A stretch of DNA of 64,000 nt from the NCBI GenBank assembly GCA_030762175.1, contig CM060843.1, positions 25,611,001 to 25,675,000 on the forward strand, written 5' to 3'. The position numbers and the translations under genes were made by a program. The notes below the pieces were generated by a model, which saw nothing but the letters and a program-made list of their open reading frames with translations, ran no database searches and was not told the origin of the DNA. The first letter of the stretch is position 1. Each line of letters starts with the position of its first letter. Source of the stretch: Metallyticus violacea. Lineage: Eukaryota > Arthropoda > Insecta > Mantodea > Metallyticidae. Of the stretch, positions 52,228 to 62,795 are shown in pieces.

Positions 52228-52502
52228 GCCACGGGTGGCCGAGGTCGTTAAGGCACGGACTCGTGAGCGGGAGGTCTGGGGTTCGAATCCCGCCAGGACC
52301 GTCCTCCCTGACTGGGGTTTTTTCCAGGTTTTCCTCAGTCTTCATAACTGGCAAATGCCGGGGAGGTACCTAAACTTAGGCCTGGAACGCTTCCTTCCTT
52401 AAAAAAAAAATATCCTTTCCCAATTTATCATTTCATCTCATGTATCATCAGTGCCCACCGCCTGTGGTGCCTCAGTAGTAAAAACGGGCGTTAAACACTA
52501 CT
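52227..52502 (+). mobile_element. SINE-1, full-length copy
   Basis: The best plus-strand copy of the family. It has CCGCCACGGGTGGCCGAGG, GTCGTTAAGGCACGG, the B box GGGTTCGAATCCCGCC, GACCGTCCTCCCTGACTGG, the tail CGCCTGTGGTGCCTCAGTAG and GGGCGTTAAACACTACTC, then a long A run. CA repeats on both sides are the target. Confidence 0.92.
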
Positions 52503-52510
52503 CAAAAAAA

Positions 52511-52541
<31 letters not shown>

Positions 52542-52550
52542 TTGTATTTC

Positions 52551-52718
52551 ATACCGTGGATTCACGAGCAGGAAGTCTGGAGTTCGATTCCAATCAGGAC
52601 CGTCCTCCCTGACAGAGTTTTTTTTTTTTTGTCACGTTTTCCTCATAAATGGCAAATGCCGGGGAGGTATCATAAAATTAGGCCTGGAACGCTTCCTACC
52701 TTAAAATCCTTTCCCGTT
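52551..52718 (+). mobile_element. SINE-1, partial copy
   Basis: Starts within the head (GTGGATTCACGAGCAGGAAG, GGAGTTCGATTCC) and includes GACCGTCCTCCCTGACAG, GGCAAATGCCGGGGAGGTA and AGGCCTGGAACGCTTCC, then stops before the usual tail. Head-to-tail with the full copy just upstream. Confidence 0.82.
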
Positions 52719-53740
52719 AAAAAAAAAAAAGTATATGAAATATACAAACCGGGCTACCAGAACATTTTCTCACCACTCTCACGGGGTTTTGCGTCATGGC
52801 CAATCCTGGCTCCCATTCCCACTCACGGCCGCCCACCTGCCTGCCTCTCTTTGAACTTCCGAGCAGTTCACCATTTCACATTTGCTGGCGAAGAAGGCAA
52901 AACAGCTGACTTTAGTTGGCGCAACATATTTTTCTGGGTAATTTTATAAATACAAATTAGCTCGTCACGTTTGAGAGGTATTTATTCGGAAATTTTCTGG
53001 GCAACTGCCTCCTTTCAGAACTATAATTCACGATCTTGTAAATAAATAAATTTGATACTACTGGTTCAGTGCAAAACAAGAAACACACGCGAAGACGTAC
53101 AATTTTAACATAATACAAATTGGAGGAGACTGGCGCAATTCTTGAATGTTTGCTAACAAAATCAGCACGAAAATTTGCACACGCTGAGGTTTCGAAATCT
53201 TCTGCACATTCAGCAACAAAATTGTTAAAACTCAAATCTTACAAGTGTAAAGTGTTCTTTGTCTACAAGGCGATCCCATAGCGATCCCATAGCACGAGTG
53301 ACTATATATTACTATAATAATCATCTGAGCCCTATCACTTGGCATTCAAAACCACTCAAGTTTCCAGCATTTCCACATACATTGATTTTCATAATCGCAC
53401 TAGGTTGTTCTGGAAAGCAGGCACGCAATAGGATTATAAACAGAAATAACTACTGTTAAGTATTTCAGGTAACTAATGATAGTAAATATGAGTATATATG
53501 TCACGTGTACCCAACTAAATGGCACTCGTATTTCCCGATGCAGCGAAATCGAAGAACCGCTTGTTTGCGGACAGACAATGTTCTGTGACACCACGTCACA
53601 GCACGTCACAGCACGTGACACCACGTTTCGTATGATTAACAATCTCTTCGTCTGTAACACACTCCTCGCGGCCCTACATTTCGCTGCAGCAAGGACACAT
53701 GTTGCTAAAACAGAACTAATTACTCCCTCGGCTATTAAAT
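52719..53740. other. intergenic, no gene seen
   Basis: Small tandem duplications only: GCGATCCCATA twice at ~53,271-53,293, and CACGTCACAG-type units at ~53,593-53,625. Confidence 0.5.
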
Positions 53741-53744
53741 GCAG

Positions 53745-54075
53745 TTTAGAAAACAGACAGCTTCCCGGAAGATTGGACCACGCAAAAATTGTCTTTATTA
53801 AGACATCGGAGAAAGGTCCGAATGTTATCTAATTATATCGTCCAACTGCGTTGTCGCAAAACTTTTGAATGACTGATAAAGCAACTGTTAGAGTGATGGC
53901 TGGAACATTTCTATCTTGCACTTAATTTGGGTCCTGTGAATTAAATATCACGATGAATAGTTCAGTCTGCTAACCACTAATACAGAGAAGACGTTCTGGA
54001 CAAAGAATACTTAACAACTATTTTTCTGAATATATCTTGTGCTTTTGATAGCGTGGATCATACTGTCTGCAGCGG
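53745..54075 (+). pseudogene. non-LTR reverse transcriptase relic
   Basis: ENRQLPGRLDHAKIVFIKTS (about 53,750-53,810) followed by LYRPTAL after a stop resembles the finger region of non-LTR reverse transcriptases. FLNISCAFDSVDHTV (about 54,025-54,070) fits the motif A block. The text is broken by stops and no other part of an element is recognised nearby. Confidence 0.5.
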
Positions 54076-54179
54076 CATTTATAAAGGGGATTGGTAGGTA
54101 ATGTAGGGAAGACTTGGAAAGGATTTAATTTGATTGTTTTGATCAATAATTGGAGTCTCGGTGTAATATTGTTCTCTCC

Positions 54180-54415
54180 GATGATTGGTTTCCGCTGACT
54201 TATATTTTTGCACGGCTGTTGAGACTCTGCTTCTGGATGCTTTTATGGTTCTGTGACCATAGGAAAAGGAGTCTTGGAGATTAATAATATTTCTCGTTAT
54301 AGGAGATGAAACACAATTTATTGTTCATAGTCTATTCCAACTGAAAATGTGCCGCCGTTATTTCCTGGAGAATATGTGCCACTTTCGTACTATCTAAGTG
54401 ATCTTATAGAGTGAT
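54180..54415. repeat. dispersed repeat DR1, copy 2
   Basis: Matches 20,660-20,891 in order: GGTTTCCGCTGACTTATA, TTTTATGGTTCTGTGACCAT, AGGAGTC, CAATTTATTG, ACTGAAAA and GGAGAATATGTGCCACTTTC. Type unknown. Confidence 0.65.
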
Positions 54416-55603
54416 GGATGTGATGGATTATTTCGTTAGTCGATGTCAGTAAAATTTGGAAAATGGGGGGGGGGGGGGTACCTCTTTGAGCGACACGAGC
54501 GAATGCGTCTTTTTAAGTGAGCCTTTTCCTCTAATATTATTAGCCAACAGCCAATGCCTCCAGTAATGAACTAGTTTGGTAAAGGGCGGATACGTGTTGC
54601 CGTACGGCTACGCATGGGAAGTTTATAATCTCTCACCCAATAAAATAAGAGTTCAAATTCTACTACTTCTTTTTAAATATTGCGAAGAGGTTACTCGCCA
54701 GTCATCTTATTGATTGAAAAATAAATTTGTGTTTTCGTAAACCTCAATGCAATGTATAATTTAATATTTTCTAATGGTTCAGAGTATACGACACGGAAAG
54801 AAGAGTAAGAAACACATACACAGCCATTAGAAGGGAGGAAGGCTGTAATTATAAAAGTATTTACGTATTACATGCAGATTTTATTATCCTATGTGACAGC
54901 TCTATCCTTAAATTTAGTGAATAATTAACACAATGTTGATTTATGTATCACTATTATATTTTTCACGCATTTTATTTTTAATATTTAATGTAACTTTTAT
55001 GTTACAAGATTGGAATATGAAAATATTAATAAAAGTTTATGAAGCTGTTATCACTTGCTCAATTTTGAATAATCTCTACGAAGTGCTTTGTAAACATTTA
55101 AATGCGTTGCTGATCTGGCGTTATACAAGGTAAAACAAAGATCATTTATGAGCATGTCCGATCAATGGCTGGCATTATTACTCCACTTCTGTGTTTCTAT
55201 TTATAGTTTATATTGAGGTAAACAAAAGAGAGAAGGCAAGGTGTATTATGTACTCTGCATACACATTCCCATTTCTTCCGACTGCGAGTTTACGATATTG
55301 CCGACTTCAAGATGCTTTGATGCCCCTGAGTGTACTAGTAAATTAACCACGATTCTGATTGGACCTTTTACCACTATTTTTTTTTTAATCACAAGCTCCA
55401 TTTTTAATGGTATTGACATGTCTTGAAATCAACAGTTAATAAGACAAGTGACGACTTCCGAGCCTTTGGCTTTTGTTTAAGCGTTTATAGGGGAACCTTG
55501 GTTCTCTAACCGCTGCACTGGTTTACGTGAAAACTCTTACTTTAATTATGAAATGAACAAACAAGCTATGTACAGTACCTATTGCTTTGATGTGCATTAA
55601 TAA
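54416..55603. other. intergenic, no gene seen
   Basis: A G run of ~11 lies near 54,468-54,478. Nothing else is supported. Confidence 0.5.
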
Positions 55604-55795
55604 GCGTCTCCGTGATCTAGTGGTAGCGTTTGCATCTATTATTCCTGAGATCGAGGTACTCTAAGAAGATGAACGGCAGATAACTTAAAGGCGCCAAAGA
55701 CTCCGATCTATTTGCTCCATCATTAATTCATTTCATTCATACCTACACACTACGTTTAGATACCCATAGGTATAAAGATCCTCTAGTGCATCATA
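55604..55795 (+). mobile_element. SINE-3, copy 2, internally shortened
   Basis: Head GCGTCTCCGTGATCTAGTGG with TAGCGTTTGCATCTATTATT, then a shortened middle and AACTTAAAGGCGCCAAAGAC, CATCATTAATTCATTTCATT. No (AATA)n tail is present. Confidence 0.75.
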
Positions 55796-56599
55796 ACCAT
55801 ATCACCTTTACTGGAACAACGTAACGCCATGTCAGGGGATATGGAACAATGGGCTGACAATGGACCAAAGGAAATCAAGTATTATTTGACTTGGCACTGT
55901 TTTTGTATTGTTGTAGATTTATTATCGTATGTTCACCATTTTGATATGCTCAGGCTCTCTGTATTCTCATACGTCTCCAAATGTTACCCGCCATCTTGTT
56001 TTCTTCTCAATTCACAAACTATTAATGTCAGCCCTATCATCAGTTCGTTTTGATTTAAATATATTATCCACATTACAAGCAAATCTTATTTTCATGGTTT
56101 AGAAACGCAGTAGAATAAACTTCTATAAAGAAAACAATTGGATGTTCTTCTCATACTCCGCTATTCTACTTTCCTGGAATTATTATATCTTACAAATCAG
56201 TCATATTTATATCTATCAGTTTTTCCTATGCACCCAGTAAACTTTGCGTTAAATGTTAATATTTTAAATTCTAAATTAACAATTAATATAATGTTAATTA
56301 TAGTACAATTATATCAGAGAAACAGCAGGCAAAACATATAGAAAATATAAGAAACTAAAATAAAATAACAACCGGGAATAATAACAAAGTCGAGCATTTA
56401 AAAATACTTAATTAAAACTGGTGTTTATGATACTTCATGTATAACCCAAAAAAAATTAACACATCGTTTTTATTTGTAGAAACGGTTTATTTAATTGTTT
56501 TTAATGTGTTGAAAAAGAATAAAATAATAAGTATTTCTATATACATCACATATGATACAAAATTATATTTTGCAAAATTGTTGGTTTTAAAGTGTCATC
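55796..56599. other. intergenic, no gene seen
   Basis: AT-rich; nothing supported. Confidence 0.5.
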
Positions 56600-56870
56600 C
56601 AGAAGTCGCTTTGCAGTCATTGTGTAGCCTAGATTTCAGTAAGGAAGCGCATTTGGGTGGCAGCACGGCCGCGCGCCTGGAGTATTGTTATTTTGTTCAC
56701 TTAAGTCACCAAGGTAAGCACACACTCCAAAGTACAAACCTCAGTAACGACAGGGGATTACCGGTTTCGAAGGAAGGAATATAAAAAATGAGGAGGTACA
56801 GCTTCCTCCTGTGTGGTGCAAATCATTTAAGTGCGGAGGAAGTTATCGATGACCCGGTATTACTTGTAAA
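56600..56870. repeat. dispersed repeat DR2, copy 2
   Basis: Shares the ordered blocks listed for 19,671-19,815 (AGAAGTCGCT, CATTGTGTAGC, GGAAGCGCATTTGGGTGGCA, CTTCCTCCTGTGTGGTGCA, AAGTGCGGAGGAAG), with ~120 bp more in the middle. It ends ~40 bp before the P450 stop codon on the opposite strand. Confidence 0.6.
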
Positions 56871-56908
56871 CATTCAAAGGCAGCACTTTGCGGGAGTAAC
56901 GAATAAAA

Positions 56909-57078
56909 TCATTGATTTCTTAGTTCAAGTCCTAGCCAAAAGCCTCCTTCTATTGTTAAGGTAAATCCTTTCATATTGGTTTTAATTGGCATGGGAGTTT
57001 TAGAAACTATTTTAAAATTAAAATGTGATAACACATGCACTATCGCCAGCTTTGCCTCCATGAGAGCAAAACGACTAC
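56909..57078 (-). CDS. CYP6-like cytochrome P450, terminal exon
   Basis: P450s are ER-bound haem monooxygenases; insect CYP6 enzymes often act on toxins and plant compounds. The exon starts after TTGTTGCAG (acceptor 57,079-57,081) in phase 1, completing the glycine after the haem cysteine. It reads SRFALMEAKLAIVHVLSHF, then NFKIVSKTPMP, FTLTIEGGFWLGLELRNQ and stop. The alanine-leucine-methionine-glutamate helix after the haem loop and the length (57 codons) match CYP6 last exons. The frame is clean. It joins the exon at 60,480-60,734 in phase across a 3.4-kb intron that contains a mariner, a SINE-1 and a SINE-2. Confidence 0.88.
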
Positions 57079-57340
57079 CTGCAACAAAACACAATACACA
57101 ATTAATTAAATTCGATCACTATTTTCATAATGTGAAAGGATTACTGTAATTTTGGCCAATATATTTTCGCTAGAAGATTGCTGATATATCCTATTAATAG
57201 GTTATGAGGATGATTCATAAAGTAAAGAAGGAAAAGAATGCTTGCAAAAGCTAAAAGCGCAGCTGTTTCGTTGCTGCCGGTCTCATATTAAATGCTGACT
57301 TTAGTTAGGTGTATAGGAGCATTCATTCACCTGGCACATA

Positions 57341-58508
57341 TGAGGGTAGGTCCATAAGTTTCCGGCCTAACCATCTAGGTATGATAAAGACAAAAACTAT
57401 ATTTCGCTTTTCAATATAGTTATCCTTTATTGAAATATACTTCTCACATCTTCGAATTAATATTTTAATCTCTCCCCCCCAAAAATAGTCGGAACTCTTG
57501 ACTGCAAAATGGGTATAAACAGCATCCATCACTTCTTCGTCACACTTAACCTTCTTGAGTTATGAGAAGAGTCACCGGGAGTTAGATCTGGGCTGTAGGG
57601 TGGATGCTCGATCTCCTTGAAGCCACATTTCTTCACAGCTTTCTTTGCAACAAGAGTTTTGTGCACAGGCGCGTTGTCTAATGAAAAATAAATGGTGTTT
57701 AACGCCCGTTTTTTACTACATAGGCACAACAGGCAATGGACACTGATGATACATGAGATGAAATGATATTTCTTTTTTAAGGAAGGAATCGTTCCAGGCC
57801 TAAGTTTAGGGTACCTCCCCGGCATTTGCCATTTATGAGGACTGAGGAAAATCTGGAAATAACCTCAGTCAGGGAGGACAATTCTGACGGGATTCCAACC
57901 CCAGACCTCCCGCTCATAAGTCCACGCCATAGAGAACTCAGCCACCCGTGGCGGTAGGCGCGTTGTCGTAAAGAAGGTGCACCCATCTTACATTAATCTT
58001 ATATATGTTTAAATGTTCATGAATAAATGGAAGGACTGTTGTTTTAGAAAGGCTCAACCTTGCTGCTATTTCTGTAACTTTGAGCCACCGGTCTTCCATA
58101 ATTTCTCCTTACACAAGAGAGAGCGATGTTTTCAGGAGTGAGCACCTTCAAGGGCCCATATACATGTTCTTCGTCTGCAATGCTTTCTCCATCCATTCGA
58201 AAAATTTTGGCTTATTCTTTTATGGTAGAATATGAGGGGGGTGCTTCCCCGTATACAACGTTCAATCGCTGTTTAATTTCATTTGGAGTTCTTCTTTTGT
58301 GAAGAACTGAATAACAGCTCGATACTCCATTTTGAACATGCTACAATCTTCCACACATAGCCTTCTTATCTGAACAACTAAACATAACGGAATGGAAGTT
58401 ACAGTTGCAATTGTTTACTTAACAGATAAGGTGTGACACCAGATAAGTGTTTTGTGAAAGGATAATCCTTATCGGCGAGGCCGGAAACTTATAATAGACC
58501 TATCCTCG
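57341..58508 (-). mobile_element. mariner element, family B (copy 2), interrupted by a SINE
   Basis: Ends match copy 1: GGTAGGTCCATAAGTTTCCGG at the left and, on the opposite strand, GATAGGTCTATTATAAGTTTC at the right, with TA at both junctions (57,339-57,340 and 58,509-58,510). The transposase on the minus strand is ruined. FKEIEHPPYSPDLTPGD is visible at ~57,560-57,630, and HTH text near 58,040-58,110. A SINE-1 at 57,679-57,955 splits it. It lies in the P450 intron in the gene's own orientation. Confidence 0.85.
57679..57955 (-). mobile_element. SINE-1 nested in the mariner, with 12-bp target duplication
   Basis: Full-length minus-strand copy with CCGCCACGGGTGGC, GAGCGGGAGGTCTGG, the tail-side GGCATTTGCC and GGGCGTTAAACACCATTTAT. 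The exact repeat AGGCGCGTTGTC flanks it at 57,667-57,678 and 57,956-57,967 and belongs to the mariner transposase. Confidence 0.94.
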
Positions 58509-58510
58509 TA

Positions 58511-59875
58511 GATATTCATTTGTTGAGTGTTATGATCTTTGAAAATAAAAGTGCATATTGATAATCCTGCTGACTACGAAGTCGATAAATTATTCGTTTA
58601 ATGAATACTGGAAAACCTTTACCGGATTTTGTTGAAGACTATGAAGCAGAAGTTATGAAATTGTAATGACGCGGAGAGATCAGGTCGCTGATTTATTATT
58701 ACGGATGAAATAACATGTAAGATTGATCACAACATTCGAGAGAATATCACTAAACATTTGCAGTTATCATCATATAGGTGCAAGTGTGAATACTTTTAAT
58801 GTTCACGACGAGTACAACGCTCAGCAAATGAATGCCACGTTAACATTCTTGGAACAATAGCATCATTATTGCAAAGAGTCTGTCGACCAAGTATTGTTAG
58901 GGGATGAAACTTGATTTCAAACAGAATCTCCGGAAGGAAACGACAGTCAATGGAGTGCTTTTCACAAATAAACAACTTTGTCTTCATGAAAATTTATGAC
59001 TTTTGTTTTCTGGGGCAGTAAAAGTGATTTTACTCATCAAGTTCTTGCTAAGAAACACAATCACACAAACTGATGCCTACTAATACGATAAATTGTTCTT
59101 TTAACTCGCATACAGCCAGCAAGACAAAGTACATGTTACAATATACGTTTAATTTGAAACATTTCAACCTACAGTCAGGAGTTGGTATCGTAAAATTTTA
59201 CGTGTTTTTAAAGATGTGTAGCACCTTGCTAGAAATTAATTTGAGGAGTTACAAAAGATGCTATTGTAAACTGCTTTAATCAAAGTGCGGCAATCTTTTA
59301 AGACTAGCGAATATTAAAACTAGTTTCAAGGTGGAATTACGTAAATGTCCAAGGCAACTATGTGGAGAAGCATGTTAAGGTTTGAGGCACAAATTATAAA
59401 TTCAATTTTCTTAAGATTACATGTTTAAGGATAAACTCTCTTCACTTTACTAATCATCCTTGAATAGTTATCACAATAGCAGTTATTTATGTATCATTCA
59501 TATGATTATATTATAGAAGACAAAGTAATATGATCAATGGAAAATAAGGAAGCGTAAAATTTTGTTTATATCGGAGAGCCTCCTACTATAAAAAGATCTC
59601 ATTTTATAGTTTTCTAAAACTTTAGAGGTTAGAATTATGATTCCTAGTACAAAATCTATATTACTTTGGAATATGTAGCTTAAAGTTTATCTAGGAGTTT
59701 CGTTAAAAGCTCTGTAAATAATATTTTATAATAAAATTAATTTTAATTTTCAATACCCTAACTTTTGTTACGTCTTAAATATTTAAAGACTCCTGTGTAC
59801 AGCATCAGCTAAGATATGCGAAAACATGGACAAACTGCGTGAGGATATATGGATTTTACGTCGCAGATTAGTGGA
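58511..59875. other. intronic DNA, no gene seen
   Basis: Within the P450 intron. Degenerate text around 58,830-59,040 (for example LLGDETWF-like) might be old transposon sequence but is too weak to assign. Confidence 0.35.
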
Positions 59876-60155
59876 AAGTCCTGGTGATGTAGTGGTAACC
59901 AGACTTGCCTTCTAAAACGAAGATCGCGGGTTCAAATCCGGCCAGCATCGATGGATTTTTGGGCGTAAAAATCCGAAGTATGGCTTCCTTCGGAAGGGAG
60001 CCGTGGGTCCCGTGTTGTACATTTACGGCACGATAAAGAACCTCAAGCCTGAAAGAAGAGGCCTGTGAGCAAAATTTGTCTGCCGTTTCAAGCCCTGAGT
60101 AGAATGGGACGCTGGTGGTCTGAGATGTTAAAAAGCGTCCATAAATAAACCAAAT
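59876..60155 (+). mobile_element. SINE-2, best copy
   Basis: tRNA-like head with A-box region GTGATGTAGTGGTAACCAG and B box GGGTTCAAATCC. The body has GGGTCCCGTGTTGTACATTT, ACGGCACGATAAAGAACCTC and GAAAGAAGAGGCCTGTGAGC, ending GCGTCCATAAATAAACCAA. It lies in the P450 intron, antisense to the gene. Confidence 0.87.
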
Positions 60156-60479
60156 CAAAAACAGATTACTGGAAGAGAAAGAGTATTTCATGTTATTTAA
60201 GATTTAAGAGGTCCAATTAATCACCGAATTAAGTAAATGTTTAAGTTAACTGTAAAATGTTGCATATTTTGTAAAATAGTATAAATTAGATATCACATCT
60301 ATACATTATATTTAAAACATATAAATTTTTATCCGGTTCGTGTAATAACAAGTATGTCTCTGAATGATCTGGAAGTTACAGACATCTAAATTGAGATATT
60401 TTCTTTTTGTTTTATGGACACCCTGTATATGAACTATCACTGGACGGAAAACGTTTACAAATAGTACACATATACTTAC

Positions 60480-60734
60480 CAATGCAGTTTCTAGGACCAG
60501 TTCCGAATGGCATATAAGTAAATGGTTTAATGTTATGTTTGTTTTCATCGCTAAACCTCTCGGGATCAAACTTTTCTGGATCAGGAAAATATTGTGGATC
60601 ATGGTGCATGGCAAAAACTGAAATCCACACCGCCTCTCCCGGTTTTATTTGTACAGGAGATTCCGCGCGTAATGTGTAGGTTTTCGTACATATTCTGTCA
60701 GTAGCAACACCAGGAGGGTACATTCGCAGAACCT
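60480..60734 (-). CDS. CYP6-like cytochrome P450, heme-binding (penultimate) exon
   Basis: An 85-codon exon, bounded by an acceptor TTTCCCCAG (60,735-60,743, after a T-rich tract) and a donor G/GTAAGTATA at 60,479. It begins VLRMYPPGVATDRICT, the end of the K-helix ExxR region. It passes through VWISVFAMHHDPQYFPDPEK and FDPERFSDEN (PERF motif), and ends with MPFGTGPRNCIG, the FxxGxRxCxG haem loop with the cysteine ligand. The intron splits the glycine codon in phase 1, as in other CYP6 genes. Earlier exons would lie at higher coordinates; none is recognised up to 64,000. The frame is clean, so the gene may be functional. Confidence 0.9.
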
Positions 60735-60740
60735 CTGGGG

Positions 60741-60765
60741 AAAAAAAAAAAAAAAAAAAAAAAAA
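60741..60765. repeat. poly(A)/poly(T) tract at the intron acceptor
   Basis: About 25 A on the plus strand (T on the coding strand) form an unusually long pyrimidine tract directly before the P450 acceptor. Confidence 0.85.
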
Positions 60766-61517
60766 TACATATAGTTACGTTATATCTAATTGCATCGTAC
60801 AAGTATAGTCAAAAAGTAACCTTAACATTTCTTATTCAAACAATGCATACAACAGGATTGAAACTATTTCAACACGTTCTTCACTAATCTGGATTTCTCG
60901 AGAATATTAATATTCCGACTAACTGCTTAAACCTCATGCACCGCAACAGTTTAGCCTATTCGCTTTATTGGTAGACTGCCGGCTGTTTTTGTTTCACAGC
61001 GCGGCCTATCACGAAGAAATGTATTGAACTCTTAACACGTGCCTTCATGAGGGAAAGGAGTTCAACAAGTTTGTTTTATGTCATTTATATTCATGTTCTA
61101 GTAAAGTGGCCAAATAAACAGTCAGTTTAATCTCAGATGTATTTACTATTAAATTCTTGAATAAGTTGCAATTATCAACAAACAAACAATTCTTAATTTT
61201 ACTGGACCTCTTCCCAACGCTGATTATGAACCGAGCTCTGGCACGAAGCAATATCCACGCTCTTTTTTCATTGTGTACTGGATAAAAAACGAACACAATT
61301 CACTGTCAATTTATCTAACCCTACCTTGAACAATCACAGCACTTGCAACAAACGTCGGTGCCACATTATTTTGCTACAAGAAGGTTTCAATTCAGGCCTA
61401 ACTAATTCAATGAGCCTGAACACACAGTGATACTGCGGGAATCTAAGCATCTTTCGATTTTGAAAGATTGTATTTTGTCAACTACTTGTTAGGTTAGTTA
61501 TTTGAATCGGTTCAACC
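60766..61517. other. intronic or intergenic, no gene seen
   Basis: No upstream P450 exon was recognised here. Nothing else is supported. Confidence 0.45.
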
Positions 61518-62294
61518 GAGGGTGCCAAAAAATGTATACATACTTTCACAGTAGATATCTATTTAATATATTTCAAAGTTGAACCGAAGTAATGTGTAGT
61601 ATGATGTTCTGTAAACAGATGTAACTCATATTACGTTATGCTCTAGTTCCTACAACAAAATGGAGCCAAGATTATCGTTTGAACAACGGAAAGCAAATTT
61701 GAAGTGGTATTAGAAAACCGAGAATGTTGGTGAAGTTCAAAGGCAATGGAAACATATGTGTACAGAACAGAACCGCCAACGCGGGTAACAATTGCACGCA
61801 TTCGAGACAAGTTTGAGACGCATGGTACCGTATGCGATGTTCACAAGGGCAGATCTGGGAGACCTCGCACAGCAACATGCCCCGTGCACTGGATCCATGG
61901 CACTATCCTAGGCACTATCCAAGGCATGGATAAAACGAAGAGGTCCGATTGTTTCCACCGCGTTCTCCGGATCTAACTCCGTTGGACTTCTACCTATGGG
62001 GAAACTCTTAAAGATGTTGTATACCGTAGAAAACCAGTTACACTGGCAGCACTTCGGGAAGAAATTGAAACGGCATGTGCTGTAATCGCTGAGGACACTT
62101 TCGCAAACGTTGCTCAATCAGTAGTTCAACATACTCAGAAGTGTATCGGCTCCTATGGTGGGCATTTTGAGCAACTGATGTAACTGTACAAGTCTAATAT
62201 GATTAGTGCTCATCATTTTCTGTTTGTGTGAATTCAGTTTTGTTATGTTAACACAGTTTTTTCTTTGCTTGAAGTGTGTATACACTTTTGGCAC

Positions 62295-62297
<3 letters not shown>
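61518..62297 (+). mobile_element. Tc1/mariner-like element, family C (copy 4)
   Basis: Left end GAGGGTGCCAAAAAATGTAT, right end TGTATACACTTTTGGCACCC. N-terminal text (MEPRLSFEQ near 61,660) and C-terminal text (LREEIETACAVIAEDTFANV near 62,060-62,120) are both present, but the middle is shortened and stops interrupt it. It ends directly at a (GT)n run. Confidence 0.82.

Positions 62298-62337
<40 letters not shown>
62297..62337. repeat. (GT)n microsatellite
   Basis: About 20 GT units immediately after the transposon end. Confidence 0.95.
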
Positions 62338-62339
<2 letters not shown>

Positions 62340-62744
62340 GGCATAAAGGTTATGTAAGCATAAAGGTTATGTAATCTTAAACTAGCTCGAAGGTAGAAAT
62401 TTGATTATTTGTTTAGAATGGTCAGATGCATTGTGTAATAGGATAATATATTTCTTAAAGTAAGCTCCAAGAAGCAATTAGCAAACCAATTTTCAAAAGT
62501 TATGAACATGATAATAAGATTAGGTGTCTCCGATTGTTTTGGAAGTGAAATAGAAATTTCGGGAAACCCAAAGCTTGCTTGCACCAGCATGGAGAGTAAC
62601 ATGACGCGCTTTCTTATGTACACCTTCATCCCTGCTGTCTTACCGTTGCATGTTAAGCAGATTATTGATGATATAAGCAAGCGTGAGTGTGTAGCCAATG
62701 AGAAAACACTTTTAAATGCTAATACATACATTTCAATCCCACGT

Positions 62745-62795
62745 GACCGCTTGTGGTGCCTCAGTAATAAAACGGGCGTTAAACACTAATACAAA
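62745..62795 (+). mobile_element. SINE-1, 3' tail copy
   Basis: CTTGTGGTGCCTCAGTAATA, then AACGGGCGTTAAACACTAAT. Only the last ~50 bp are present. Confidence 0.65.

Noticed and set aside
8349..60155. tRNA genes at the tRNA-like sequences
   Set aside because: Acceptor stems do not close and each is followed by a shared non-tRNA body, so they are SINE heads.
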